In this document: positions 27,900-37,118 of the stretch, in pieces
Numbering within the stretch: the stretch's first letter is position 1
Layout: every line of letters begins with the position of its first letter
Source: Streptomyces scopuliridis RB72
Lineage (GTDB): Bacteria; Actinomycetota; Actinomycetes; Streptomycetales; Streptomycetaceae
Length of the DNA: 64,000 nt
Assembly (NCBI RefSeq): GCF_000718095.1
Contig: NZ_JOEI01000011.1
Location: 62,001 to 126,000 of the forward strand
Direction: 5' to 3'
Position numbers and translations under genes: made by a program
Notes under the pieces: model-generated
Databases searched by the model: none
The model's input: only the letters and a program-made list of their open reading frames with translations
What the model was told of the DNA's origin: nothing

Positions 27900-28007
27900 G
27901 CCGTCACTCCCTGACGGCGGGCGGCGTCCCCGTGCCGCCGCCGATAAGCGGGTGCGGCCTCGTGCCCGGCGGACAGCCCTCTTCCCGGAGTCTGGGAAAG
28001 TGGGCCC

Positions 28008-28673
28008 ATGCAGGCCATGACGCGCACCGAACTCACCGATCTCGTCGACTCCCTTCTCGACGGGCCCTCGCCTCTCGACGGGCCCTCGCCGCTTCCCATC
28101 GTCTCCGCGGGCGACCCCGTGCTACGGCGCCCCGCGGCCCCGTACGAGGGGCAGTTGGGGGACGCCCGGCTGGAGCGCCTGGTGCGCGTGATGCGCGAGA
28201 CGATGCATGCCGCGCCCGGCGTCGGACTGGCGGCGCCTCAGGTGGGGATCCCCCTGCGGCTCGCGGTCATCGAGGACCCCGCCGAGGTGAGTGACGAGGT
28301 GCGCGCCGCACGGAGCCGGGTGCCGCAGCCGTTCCGCGTGCTCGTCAACCCGTCGTACGAGCCGCTCGGCGACGGCCGGGCCGCGTTCTTCGAGGGCTGC
28401 CTGAGCGTCCCCGGCTGGCAGGCGGTGGTCGTACGGCACGCACGGGTCCGGCTGCGCGGGCAGGACGAGCGGGGACGGGAACTCGACGAGGAGTTCTCGG
28501 GGTGGCCCGCCCGTATCGTCCAGCACGAGACGGATCATCTCGGCGGGACGCTCTATCTCGACCTCGCCGAGATGCGCTCGCTGTCCAGCACCGAGCACGC
28601 CGTCGCGCGGTGGTCACAGCCCACCCCCGCCCTGGCAGCCGAGGAGCTCGGCTTCACGCTCGCCACTCGCTGA
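28008..28673 (+). CDS. def: Peptide deformylase
   Basis: 221 residues. Removes the formyl group from the N-terminal Met of new proteins using a metal held by one Cys and two His. All three motifs are present: GVGLAAPQVG, EGCLSVPG (Cys ligand) and QHETDHLGG (two His and the catalytic Glu). The N-terminus carries a small duplication (DGPSPLDGPSPLP) from a DNA repeat of CTCGACGGGCCCTCGCC. ATG 28008 is used; ATG 28017 is possible. Streptomycetes usually have several def genes, so this is likely an accessory copy with no fmt beside it. Confidence 0.93.
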   Translation: MQAMTRTELTDLVDSLLDGPSPLDGPSPLPIVSAGDPVLRRPAAPYEGQLGDARLERLVRVMRETMHAAPGVGLAAPQVGIPLRLAVIEDPAEVSDEVRAARSRVPQPFRVLVNPSYEPLGDGRAAFFEGCLSVPGWQAVVVRHARVRLRGQDERGRELDEEFSGWPARIVQHETDHLGGTLYLDLAEMRSLSSTEHAVARWSQPTPALAAEELGFTLATR

Positions 28674-28814
28674 CCGGTTCGCGCGGCTGATACACCACTC
28701 CCCGGAGTTCCGAACGAGCCGTCAGACTTCCATGTCCCCACACGAGTTGCTGTGGCAGACTGCCCCGATGTAACGGTGGCGCTCGGGGGGTGCTGTGGTG
28801 CGTAGAGGTGGGAC

Positions 28815-29678
28815 GTGAGCGAGCCGCGCTCCGCGCCGACGATCGGCCAACTCGTCCTCAGCAAGCAGTTGCAGACCCTGCGCGAGGGCGCGGGCCTGAG
28901 CCGGGAGCAGGCGGGCAAACTGCTGCGTGTCACCGCCGCCACCGTCCGCCGGATGGAGACGGCCGAGGTCTCCCTCAAGATCCCCTATGTGCAGATCCTG
29001 TTACCCGCCTACGGTGTGCCCGCCGACGAGGCCGAGATCTTCCTGCGGCTCGCGGACGAGGCGAACGAACCGGGCTGGTGGCAGCGGTTCCACGACATAC
29101 TCCCGGACTGGTTCAGCGGCTACGTGAGTCTCGAAGAGGCCGCCACGACCATCCGCTCCTACGAACCGCACTTCGTGCCGGGGCTGCTCCAGACCGAGGA
29201 GTACGCCCGCGAGGTCCTCACCGCGGGCGCTCTGGGCCGGATGACCGACCCCGGCAGGATCGAACGCCATGTCGCGCTGCGCAAGCGGCGCCAGGCGCTC
29301 CTGACCCGCACCGATGCCCCGGCCCTCTGGGTCGTCCTGGACGAAACGGTACTGCGCAGACCCGTCGGCTCGTCGAAGATCATGCGGGCACAGATCGACC
29401 GGCTGCTGGAGGCGACGGAGCTGCCCAATGTGACGATCCAGATAGCCGAGTTCGCCGCCGGCCATCACCCCGGCACCTACAGCCCGTTCGTACTGTTCCG
29501 CTTTGATATGCCCGAAGTGCCCGACATGGTGTATATCGAGTATCTGACCGGCGCCCTCTATCTCGATCAGGACGCCGAGGTCACCGAACATATGCAGGTC
29601 ATGGACCGGATGGTGGCCCACGCGGAGTCCGCGCGCCGGACCAGACAGCTCCTCGCCACGTTCCGCCGGACGATCTGA
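28815..29678 (+). CDS. XRE-type regulator with DUF5753 domain
   Basis: 287 residues from GTG 28815. N-terminal HTH_31/XRE: LVLSKQLQTLREGAGLSREQAGKLL, TAATVRRMETAEVSLK. From about residue 100 the DUF5753 domain: YEPHFVPGLLQTEEYAREVL, then VVLDETVLRRPVGSSKIM. This pair is one of the largest paralogous families in Streptomyces and normally sits beside a small DUF397 gene. None is seen here on either side, so this is a solitary regulator. Confidence 0.93.
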   Translation: MSEPRSAPTIGQLVLSKQLQTLREGAGLSREQAGKLLRVTAATVRRMETAEVSLKIPYVQILLPAYGVPADEAEIFLRLADEANEPGWWQRFHDILPDWFSGYVSLEEAATTIRSYEPHFVPGLLQTEEYAREVLTAGALGRMTDPGRIERHVALRKRRQALLTRTDAPALWVVLDETVLRRPVGSSKIMRAQIDRLLEATELPNVTIQIAEFAAGHHPGTYSPFVLFRFDMPEVPDMVYIEYLTGALYLDQDAEVTEHMQVMDRMVAHAESARRTRQLLATFRRTI

Positions 29679-29693
29679 GGTACGGTGCGTGCC

Positions 29694-29828
29694 ATGGGTA
29701 CGTACTCGACCTTCCGTGCAGCGGAGCCGCGCCACAGCGGCCCCCACGGTGAGTGCGCGCCCCGCGGCCTCAGCTTTCTGCGTCGCCGCGGCCGGGTGGG
29801 ATCTCCCCCGGCCCGTTCCTGTCGCTGA
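29694..29828 (+). CDS. Possible short ORF in the dioxygenase leader region
   Basis: A 44-codon frame (MGTYSTFRAAEPRH, ending PPARSCR) lies between the DUF5753 regulator and tauD. It is basic and contains two Cys. No good ribosome site precedes it and it may be chance. Short Cys-containing leaders occur before sulfur genes in actinobacteria, which is the only reason to list it. Confidence 0.2.
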   Translation: MGTYSTFRAAEPRHSGPHGECAPRGLSFLRRRGRVGSPPARSCR

Positions 29829-29949
29829 CCCGCGACGCCACCCGTAGCGCCCACCGGCCCGTTGTCGTCGCCGGGCCCGTCCGCTCCGGGACCGTACCTC
29901 CCCTGAACCGCCCCGTGTGATGCCTGCCGTCGTTTCCCAGAGGAGACCC

Positions 29950-30912
29950 GTGACCATCGCCGCCCCCTCCGTCACCCCTTCCACCGCCTCCGTATCGCCC
30001 GCGTCACCCGTCCTGCGTGATCACCGCATCCCCGCCGACGGCCTGTACGAAGGGCCCCGTGCGCTGCGCCGCGTCCCGGAGAAGTGGGAGGACCGGCCGT
30101 ACGAACTCTTCGAGGTCGTCCCGCAAGGGCGGATCATCGGCGCCGAGATCCGGGGGCTCGATCTGTCCCTCCCGCCGGCCCCCGCGGTACGCGAGGAGCT
30201 CAACCGGGCGCTGCTGGAGTGGAAGGTGCTCTTCTTCCGCGGTCAGCATCTGTCGTCCGACGCGCAGCGCGCCTTCGCCCGCAGCTGGGGCGAGTTGGAG
30301 ACCAATCCGCTGCTGGCCACCGGCGACGCCCCGGAGGTCGTCCGTTTCGACCGGAGCGCGGTGCCCACCTTCGAGAATGTCTGGCACACGGACGTGACGT
30401 TCCGCGAGCGGCCCGCGCTGGGAGCGGTGCTGCAACTGCGCGAGGTGCCGCCGGTCGGCGGTGACACCATGTGGGCCGACATGGCGGCGGCGTACGACAA
30501 TCTGCCGCAGGACGTGAAGGACCGGATCGACGGCGCCCGCGCCGTGCACGACTTCGTCCCGGGCTTCGCGCGGTTCTCCTCGCCCGCCCAACTTGCACCG
30601 TTCCAGGAGCTGTTCCCGCCAGTCGAGCATCCCGTCGTACGGCGCCACCCCGAGACCGGCCGGCGGATGCTGTTCGTCAACACCTCCTTCACCACCCGGA
30701 TCGTGGGGCTGGAGCGTGCGGAGAGCGACCGGCTGCTGCGCCTGCTGTTCCAGCAGGCGCATGTGCCCGAGTACCAGGTGCGGTTCCGCTGGCAGGCGGG
30801 GGACATCGCCTTCTGGGACAACCGCGCCACCCAGCACTACGCGGTCAATGACTACGCTCCGCACCGCCGGGTGGCCGAGCGCGTCGCCATCGCGGGCGAC
30901 CGGCCTTTCTGA
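29950..30912 (+). CDS. TauD/TfdA family Fe(II)/2-oxoglutarate dioxygenase
   Basis: 320 residues from GTG 29950, with GAGGAGACCC just upstream. Iron ligands are visible: HTDVTF (His-x-Asp) near residue 148 and the distal His in RATQHYAVNDY; the 2-oxoglutarate Arg is in HRRVAERVAI near the C-terminus. The family hydroxylates taurine, alkylsulfates or aromatic ethers to release sulfite or other groups. No ABC transporter or sulfonate genes flank it, so it is a stand-alone enzyme and its substrate is open. Confidence 0.92.
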   Translation: MTIAAPSVTPSTASVSPASPVLRDHRIPADGLYEGPRALRRVPEKWEDRPYELFEVVPQGRIIGAEIRGLDLSLPPAPAVREELNRALLEWKVLFFRGQHLSSDAQRAFARSWGELETNPLLATGDAPEVVRFDRSAVPTFENVWHTDVTFRERPALGAVLQLREVPPVGGDTMWADMAAAYDNLPQDVKDRIDGARAVHDFVPGFARFSSPAQLAPFQELFPPVEHPVVRRHPETGRRMLFVNTSFTTRIVGLERAESDRLLRLLFQQAHVPEYQVRFRWQAGDIAFWDNRATQHYAVNDYAPHRRVAERVAIAGDRPF

Positions 30913-30981
30913 CGGCCGCCCCAGCCGCCGAGGCTGTTGCCCTTCTTGACAGCGATCTCCCGGGGGGTTCAGGATGCGCGG

Positions 30982-31719
30982 GTGAACCTGTCAGACAGCC
31001 AGACAGCTGGCGAGGCGCCCAAGCGGATCAGCGCCCTGGAAGCGGTGCTCGGTCATCTGCGCGGCGCGATTGAGCGCGGTGAGTACGCCGTGGGGGAGAA
31101 GCTCCCCTCCGAGGCGGAGCTCTGCCGCCGCCTGGAAGTGAGCAGACCCGTGCTCCGGGAGGCGCTGCGCGCGCTCCAGACCATGGGGCTCACGGTCTCG
31201 CGCACCGGCAAGGGCACCTTCGTCGTCTCCCAGGGCCCTGTCGAGGACCCGACCTTCGGTGACTACTCCGCGAGCGACCTCCTGGAGGTGCGCCGACATG
31301 TGGAGATCCCGGTGGCCGGGTACGCGGCGCTCCGCCGCACCCCCGAGGACCTCGACCATCTCGCGCATCTGCTGGAGCGGATGGAGCGGGAGACCGACAC
31401 CACCGCGTGGGTGGCGATGGACACACTCTTCCATCTCGCGGTCGCGCGGGCCGCCCAGAACCCGGTCTTCCGGCGAGTCATCGAGGAGATCCGGGACGCG
31501 CTGGCCCGCCAGTCGGCGTTCCTCAACGATCTGGGCGGCCGGCGCGAGCAGTCGAACCAGGAGCACCAGGCGATCGTGGACGCGCTCGTCGACCGTTCCG
31601 AGCACGACGCCATGGAAGCCATGACCCACCATCTGGCCCGCGTCGAGTCGACGCTGACCACCATCGTGCGCTCGCCGCGGCGCGCGGTTCCCCCCACAGA
31701 AGGTGAAGACCCGGCGTGA
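30982..31719 (+). CDS. GntR/FadR family regulator of the asparagine operon
   Basis: 245 residues from GTG 30982. N-terminal winged [51 protein letters not shown]-terminal FCD all-helical domain with [31 protein letters not shown] and [11 protein letters not shown], with metal/carboxylate-binding His. Its stop overlaps the permease start as GTGA, so it is the first gene of a four-gene unit. By position it senses an amino or dicarboxylic acid such as Asp or Asn (inference). Confidence 0.93.
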   Translation: MNLSDSQTAGEAPKRISALEAVLGHLRGAIERGEYAVGEKLPSEAELCRRLEVSRPVLREALRALQTMGLTVSRTGKGTFVVSQGPVEDPTFGDYSASDLLEVRRHVEIPVAGYAALRRTPEDLDHLAHLLERMERETDTTAWVAMDTLFHLAVARAAQNPVFRRVIEEIRDALARQSAFLNDLGGRREQSNQEHQAIVDALVDRSEHDAMEAMTHHLARVESTLTTIVRSPRRAVPPTEGEDPA

Positions 31720-33206
31720 GTGAACAATCCCTCCAGAAGCCGCAACCGTCAGCATCATCAGGGCGGGAACAGAAGCCGGACGGCGCGCACATCGACGCCG
31801 GGGACGCCGGATACAGCAAGTCCCTGAAGTCCCGCCACATCAATATGATCGCCATCGGCGGGGCCATCGGCACCGGGCTGTTCCTCGGCGCGGGCGGCAG
31901 GCTCGCCGACGCCGGGCCCTCGCTGGCCGTGGCCTACGCCGTGTGCGGTGTCTTCGCCTTCCTCGTGGTGCGCGCACTCGGAGAGCTGGTCCTGCACCGG
32001 CCGTCCTCCGGGGCGTTCGTCTCGTACGCCCGTGAATTCCTGGGCGAGAAGGGGGCGTTCGTCGCGGGCTGGATGTACTTCCTGAACTGGGCGACCACCG
32101 GAATCGCCGACATCACGGCGGTGGCGACCTACACCCACTACTGGGGCATGTTCACCGATGTCCCGCAGTGGGTGATCGCCCTGATCGCGCTCGCTGTCGT
32201 GCTGACCGTGAACCTCATCTCCGTGAAGATCTTCGGCGAACTGGAGTTCTGGTTCGCGATCATCAAGGTCGGTGCGCTGGTCCTCTTCATGCTGATCGGC
32301 ATCTTCCTGCTGGTCACCCAGCAGCCGGTCGACGGCCACACCCCGGGCCCCTCGCTGATCACGGACAACGGCGGCCTCTTCCCGGCCGGGATGCTCCCGA
32401 TGCTGCTGGTCATCCAGGGGGTGGTCTTCGCGTACGCCTCCGTCGAACTCGTCGGTGTCACGGCGGGCGAGACCGAGCACCCGGAGAAGATCATGCCCAA
32501 GGCGATCAACTCCATCATGTGGCGCGTGGCCCTCTTCTACGTCGGTTCCGTCGTGCTGCTGACGATGCTGCTGCCCTGGGACGCGTACTCCGCCCGCGAG
32601 AGCCCCTTCGTGACCGTGCTGTCCAATATCGGCGTGCCGGCGGCCGGCGGGGTGATGAACCTCGTCGTCCTCACCGCCGCGATGTCGAGCCTCAACTCCG
32701 GTCTCTACTCCACCGGTCGCATCCTGCGCTCGATGGCGATGTCGGGCTCCGCGCCGAAGTTCACCGGGGTGATGAGCCGCAGCCAGGTGCCCTACGGCGG
32801 CATCCTGCTCACCTCGTCGATCTGTGTGCTGGGCGTCGGCCTCAACTACCTCGTACCGAGCGAGGCGTTCGAGATCGTGCTGAACTTCGCCGCGCTCGGC
32901 ATCCTCAGCACCTGGGCCATGATCATGGTCTGCCATCTGCTCTTCTGGCGGAAGACGCAGGCCGGGGAGCTCGTACGCCCCGGCTACCGGCTCCCCGGCT
33001 CGCCGTGGACCGAGATCGTCACGCTGGTCTTCCTCGCGTCGGTGCTGGTCCTGATGTACGCGGACGGCGGCGCGGGACGTACGACCGTGCTGTCCCTGCC
33101 CGCGATCGGGGCGGCGCTGGTCGGGGGCTGGTTCCTGGTACGGGGCCGGGTCGGGACCGTACGGGAAGCGGCTGCCGGTGCCGGTAACACCACCGGCACC
33201 AAGTAA
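31716..33206 (+). CDS. ansP: Amino acid permease, probable L-asparagine permease
   Basis: 496 residues, twelve membrane helices, APC superfamily amino acid transporter. Starts after a 35-residue hydrophilic tail with [24 protein letters not shown], the conserved helix-1 substrate loop, and contains [20 protein letters not shown] and [18 protein letters not shown]. Assignment to asparagine rests on resemblance to AnsP and on the asparaginase and aspartase genes that follow (19 and then about 100 bases apart). GTG start overlaps the regulator stop. Confidence 0.9.
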   Translation: MSEQSLQKPQPSASSGREQKPDGAHIDAGDAGYSKSLKSRHINMIAIGGAIGTGLFLGAGGRLADAGPSLAVAYAVCGVFAFLVVRALGELVLHRPSSGAFVSYAREFLGEKGAFVAGWMYFLNWATTGIADITAVATYTHYWGMFTDVPQWVIALIALAVVLTVNLISVKIFGELEFWFAIIKVGALVLFMLIGIFLLVTQQPVDGHTPGPSLITDNGGLFPAGMLPMLLVIQGVVFAYASVELVGVTAGETEHPEKIMPKAINSIMWRVALFYVGSVVLLTMLLPWDAYSARESPFVTVLSNIGVPAAGGVMNLVVLTAAMSSLNSGLYSTGRILRSMAMSGSAPKFTGVMSRSQVPYGGILLTSSICVLGVGLNYLVPSEAFEIVLNFAALGILSTWAMIMVCHLLFWRKTQAGELVRPGYRLPGSPWTEIVTLVFLASVLVLMYADGGAGRTTVLSLPAIGAALVGGWFLVRGRVGTVREAAAGAGNTTGTK

Positions 33207-33224
33207 CGACAACGAGAGCTGAGC

Positions 33225-34328
33225 ATGAGCCACACCACTCCAGCGGGTGTCAACCCGCCACGTCCCACCCAAGGAGAGCCCCCGGCCGTCCGCGAGCCGG
33301 CGCATGTCCCCGTCGCGCATGTCGTACGGGGAGGCGTCATCGAGGGCGTCCACCATGGCTCGGTCGTCGTCCTCGCGGCGGACGGGAGTGTGGAGTTCAG
33401 GGCGGGCGACATCGAGGCCGCGTTCTACCCGCGCTCGGCGCTCAAGCCCGTCCAGGCCGTCGGGCTGCTGCGGGCCGGACTGCCGCCGCTCGACAGCGAG
33501 TCGCTGGCCCTCACCGCGGCCAGCCACTCCGGCGAGGAACGTCATCTGGCCACGGCCCGCCGCATCCTGGACGCCGCCGGGCTGACCGAGGGCGATCTGC
33601 GGAATGTGCCCGATCTGCCGTACGACCCGGCGGTGCGGGACGAGTGGATCCGCGCCGGCCGCGGCCCGAGCCGGCTCGCCCAGAACTGCTCGGGCAAGCA
33701 CGCCGCCATGCTGATGACGGCCAGGGCTAGGGGCTGGTCGCTGGAGAACTACCTCGACCCCGGGCATCCGCTCCAGGGGGAGATCGCCTCGACCGTCGAG
33801 GAGCTGACCGGACAGGGCATCGCGCGGGTGACGGTCGACGGCTGCGGCGCGCCGCTCTTCGCCGTATCCCTGCACGGTCTCACCCGGGCCGTGGCCCGGA
33901 TCGCGACGGCCGCGCCCGGGACCGACGAGGGCCGGGTCGCGCATGCCATGCGCGAGCACCCGGAGATGGTCTCCGGCAGTGGCCGTGATGTGGCCCGGCT
34001 GATGCGCGCGGTCCCGGGACTGCTCGCCAAGGACGGGTTCGAGGGCGTACAGATCGCGGCGCTGCCGGACGGGCGGGCCGTCGGCGTGAAGATAGCCGAC
34101 GGCGCCGACCGCGCCAGGATGCCGGTGGCAGCGGCGGCCCTCGCGAGGTGCGGGATCGCCCCGGAGATCCTGGCCGGATTCGACCGTACGCCGGTCATCG
34201 GGGGCGGACAGGAGGTCGGAACCCTGCGTGCGGCGGGCGCGCTGGCCCCCTTCTTCGCCCCTTCGGCCGGTTCGGTTCAGCCCGCTTCGTCCGCGCAGGG
34301 CGAGCCAGGCGCCTCGTCCGTCGCGTAA
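33225..34328 (+). CDS. L-asparaginase, type III-like (Rhizobium etli family, PF06089)
   Basis: 367 residues. Not the classical bacterial I/II fold; the motifs are those of the PF06089 family: YPRSALKPVQAVGLL, LTAASHSGEERHL (SxxK-like active site with the SALK segment), AQNCSGKHAAML, and DGCGAPLFAVSLHGL. It would hydrolyse Asn to Asp and ammonia in the cytosol after uptake by the permease. The last 40 residues are Ala/Ser/Gly rich and probably dispensable. Distance to aspA is 103 bases. Confidence 0.92.
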   Translation: MSHTTPAGVNPPRPTQGEPPAVREPAHVPVAHVVRGGVIEGVHHGSVVVLAADGSVEFRAGDIEAAFYPRSALKPVQAVGLLRAGLPPLDSESLALTAASHSGEERHLATARRILDAAGLTEGDLRNVPDLPYDPAVRDEWIRAGRGPSRLAQNCSGKHAAMLMTARARGWSLENYLDPGHPLQGEIASTVEELTGQGIARVTVDGCGAPLFAVSLHGLTRAVARIATAAPGTDEGRVAHAMREHPEMVSGSGRDVARLMRAVPGLLAKDGFEGVQIAALPDGRAVGVKIADGADRARMPVAAAALARCGIAPEILAGFDRTPVIGGGQEVGTLRAAGALAPFFAPSAGSVQPASSAQGEPGASSVA

Positions 34329-34431
34329 CTCCGTTCCACCGCTTCGCCGTTCCGCTGTCCCGCCTTGCTCCGTCCGCCGTCCCGTCGCCACGGGACACCC
34401 ACCCTCAGCTCTCTCACGAAGGACCCGTGAC

Positions 34432-35856
34432 ATGACCGCAGGCCACCGCCGCGAACACGATCTGCTGGGCGACCGCGACATACCCGCCGACGTGTACTGG
34501 GGAGTCCACACCCTGCGCGCCTCGGAGAACTTCCCCATCACCGGTACGCCGATCTCCGCCTACCCCCATCTGATCAACGCGCTCGCGGCCGTCAAGGAAG
34601 CCGCGGCCCGCGCCAACCAGGATCTCGGGCTGCTCACCGCCGAGAAGGCCGACGCCATCTCCGCCGCCTGCCGGGAGATCAGGGAAGAGCGCCTGCTGCA
34701 CGACCAGTTCGTCGTGGACGTGATCCAGGGTGGCGCCGGTACATCGACCAATATGAACGCCAACGAGGTCATCGCCAACCGGGCGCTGGAGATCCTCGGC
34801 CACACCAAGGGCGACTACCGCGAGCTGCATCCGAACGAGGACGTCAACCTCAGCCAGTCGACGAACGACGTCTACCCGACCGCCGTCAATGTCGCCACGA
34901 TCATCGCCGTACGGGAACTGCTCGACGCGATGACGATCCTGCGCGAGGCGTTCGCGGCCAAGGCCGAGGAGTTCCGCGAGATCCTCAAGATGGGCCGGAC
35001 CCAGCTCCAGGACGCGGTGCCGATGACCCTGGGCCAGGAGTTCTCCGCGTACGCGGTGATGCTGGAGGAGGACGAGTGCCGGCTGGCCGAGGCCGTCTGC
35101 CTCGTCCATGAGATCAACCTCGGCGCGACCGCCATCGGCACCGGTCTCAACGCCCCGGCGGGTTACGCGGAGGCCGCCCGCCGCCATCTCGCCGCCATCA
35201 CCGGACTGCCCCTGGTCACCGCGGCCAATCTCGTCGAGGCCACTCAGGACTGCGGCGCCTTCGTCCATCTCTCGGGCGTGCTCAAGCGCATCGCGGTCAA
35301 GCTCTCCAAGAGCTGCAACGATCTGCGGCTGCTCTCCTCGGGACCGCGCGCGGGCTTCGCGGAGATCAATCTGCCGCCGGTGCAGGCGGGTTCCAGCATC
35401 ATGCCGGGCAAGGTCAACCCGGTGATCCCGGAGGTCGTCAACCAGGTCGCCTTCGAGGTGATCGGCAACGACGTCACCATCACCATGGCGGCGGAGGCGG
35501 GGCAGCTCCAGCTCAACGCCTTCGAACCGATCATCCTGCACTCCCTCTCGGAGAGCATCACCCATCTGCGGGCCGCCTGTGTCACGCTCGCCGAGCGCTG
35601 CGTGTCCGGTATCACCGCCAATAAGGAGACCCTGCGCGCGAGCGTGGAGAACTCCATCGGGCTCGTCACCGCGCTCAATCCGCATATCGGCTACCTCGCC
35701 GCGACCGAGATCGCCAAGGAAGCCCTCGCGTCCGGGCGCGGTGTCGCCGAACTGGTCCTGGAACGCGGGCTGCTGCCGGCCGACCGGCTCATGGCCCTGC
35801 TGCGCCCGGAGGTGATCGCGGGTACGGGTACGGCTACGGGCACGGGTGCGGCCTGA
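34432..35856 (+). CDS. aspA: Aspartate ammonia-lyase
   Basis: 474 residues from ATG 34432 (GAAGGACCC upstream); longer upstream readings run back through the asparaginase gene in another frame. Fumarase/aspartase superfamily: N-terminal REHDLLGDRDIPADVYWGVHTLRA, GGAGTSTNMNANEVIANRA, NLSQSTNDVYPTA, and the flexible SS-loop GSSIMPGKVNPVIPEVVNQV with the catalytic Ser. It releases ammonia and fumarate from Asp, the last step of Asn use, feeding the TCA cycle. The C-terminus ends in a Gly/Thr-rich string (AGTGTATGTGAA) from a simple DNA repeat. Confidence 0.96.
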   Translation: MTAGHRREHDLLGDRDIPADVYWGVHTLRASENFPITGTPISAYPHLINALAAVKEAAARANQDLGLLTAEKADAISAACREIREERLLHDQFVVDVIQGGAGTSTNMNANEVIANRALEILGHTKGDYRELHPNEDVNLSQSTNDVYPTAVNVATIIAVRELLDAMTILREAFAAKAEEFREILKMGRTQLQDAVPMTLGQEFSAYAVMLEEDECRLAEAVCLVHEINLGATAIGTGLNAPAGYAEAARRHLAAITGLPLVTAANLVEATQDCGAFVHLSGVLKRIAVKLSKSCNDLRLLSSGPRAGFAEINLPPVQAGSSIMPGKVNPVIPEVVNQVAFEVIGNDVTITMAAEAGQLQLNAFEPIILHSLSESITHLRAACVTLAERCVSGITANKETLRASVENSIGLVTALNPHIGYLAATEIAKEALASGRGVAELVLERGLLPADRLMALLRPEVIAGTGTATGTGAA

Positions 35857-35925
35857 TACGGAGCCGCGCTCATGCCCCGGCCGCGCCCAGGGCCCCGGCT
35901 GCCCACGCCCCGGACGCGCCCCCGC

Positions 35926-36540
35926 TCACCGCGAGCCGTGCTCCCTGCGGGGGAACGACTGGAGCTGTACGACGACCGGGAGCGCGTCCAGGGCGGGCTC
36001 GGCGTCCGGCGCGGGGGTGTGGCGGGCGATGACGGCCGCCAGTTCCTCGTTGAGGGCCCGCAACTGGTCCGGTGTCATCCGCAGATCACGCCAGTCCGAG
36101 ACGGTGCCGACCTTCCGCCACCCGTCCTCCCACTCCTCGGAGAGCCAGTCCATGACGCGGTTGAAGTACTGCCGCATCAGCTCCTGGGTGTAGACCGACA
36201 TCGCACCGCGAGCGTCGGGATCGTCGTGGAAATCATTGACGTTGAGCTCGTTCGTGACATCGACCCTGCGCCACCACCGCTCCCGCTTCGTGCCGCGTCC
36301 CGTCTCCTCCTCGATGAAGCCGTGCTCGGCGAGATGGCGCAGATGCCAGCTGATGGTGCCGGTGTTCTCGCCGAGGCGTTCGGCGAGCAGGGTGGCGGTG
36401 GCGGGGCCGTCGAGACTCAGCGCTTCGAAGATGCTCATCCGCAAGGGGTGGGCCAGCCCCCGCAGGCTGCGCGCGTCGAGGCGCCGGGTGGGCTTGGCGG
36501 CGGGCGGTGCGGCGCGCTCCGGCGTGGGTTCGTCGGTCAT
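35926..36540 (-). CDS. ArsR-like winged-helix transcriptional regulator
   Basis: 204 residues from ATG 36540. HTH: LRGLAHPLRMSIFEALSLDGPATATLLAERLGE then NTGTISWHLRHLAEHGFIEEE, followed by a wing GRGTKRERWWRR. The C-terminal half is a helical domain typical of the HTH_20-type regulators in Streptomyces with no obvious metal site. A TACGAT hexamer ends seven bases before the ATG with no ribosome site between, so a leaderless transcript is likely. It is convergent with the aspartase gene. Confidence 0.88.
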   Translation of the reverse strand: MTDEPTPERAAPPAAKPTRRLDARSLRGLAHPLRMSIFEALSLDGPATATLLAERLGENTGTISWHLRHLAEHGFIEEETGRGTKRERWWRRVDVTNELNVNDFHDDPDARGAMSVYTQELMRQYFNRVMDWLSEEWEDGWRKVGTVSDWRDLRMTPDQLRALNEELAAVIARHTPAPDAEPALDALPVVVQLQSFPRREHGSR

Positions 36541-36683
36541 ACCGGAATCGTAGGGTGCGCTTCCGCGAGAGCCGCTTCCGCGAGAGCCGCGCCCGTGCTG
36601 CCCGCCCGTGCAGCCCGCCCGCGGTGTCCCTCCGCCGGTGGAGGAACGCGTGTCCTCTGTCGCCTCCACGCGTTACACCGATC

Positions 36684-36941
36684 ATGAACGCGTATCGATT
36701 TCTCACCGCCGCCGCGGCAGGCTCCGCGCTGCTCGCCGCCGTCGCCCCCGCCGCCCAGGCGGTCGAATTCGGCTCCACCCTCAGCAGCACGGCGCAGACC
36801 GCGGCGGCCCTGGGCACCAAGGCCGAGCCTGTCGTGGAAGGCGTCCTCGGGGACAAGGTCGACAAGAAGGTGGGTGCCGTGAAGGGCGCGGTGAAGGCCG
36901 GGGCCGACGCGGTGAAGGCCGGGAACGATCTGATCAGCTGA
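36684..36941 (+). CDS. Small secreted protein of unknown function
   Basis: 85 residues. Signal peptide MNAYRFLTAAAAGSALLAAVAPAAQA with AQA cleavage, leaving about 59 residues. The mature part is Ala/Lys/Val-rich with heptad-like spacing (DKVDKKVGAVKGAVKAGADAV) and no Cys. No ribosome site is obvious. A 15-base tandem duplication (CGCTTCCGCGAGAGC) lies in the upstream region at about 36560-36590. It is closed by a strong hairpin terminator. Confidence 0.75.
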   Translation: MNAYRFLTAAAAGSALLAAVAPAAQAVEFGSTLSSTAQTAAALGTKAEPVVEGVLGDKVDKKVGAVKGAVKAGADAVKAGNDLIS

Positions 36942-36948
36942 AGGAATT

Positions 36949-36988
36949 GACGGTGGGGGCGGTGCCGGCCGGCACCGCCCCCACCGTC
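36949..36988. terminator. Perfect 40-base palindrome terminator
   Basis: GACGGTGGGGGCGGTGCCGG is followed immediately by its exact complement, a 20-base perfect stem with no loop, seven bases after the stop of the small secreted protein. Confidence 0.85.
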
Positions 36989-37118
36989 ATGTCAGGGGCC
37001 GGAATCCCGGGGGTCCGTGAGAGGGGGTCCGGCCGAGGCATGGTTGCCCGCTGCCACACATGCGTCAACAATGCCCATGACAAAACCGAAGGAACTTCGG
37101 TCACAGAGGGGACCCCAC

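Noticed and set aside
31758..34541. 927-codon minus-strand frame
   Set aside because: It is antisense to the permease and asparaginase genes, with the His/Arg/Gly composition typical of shadows.
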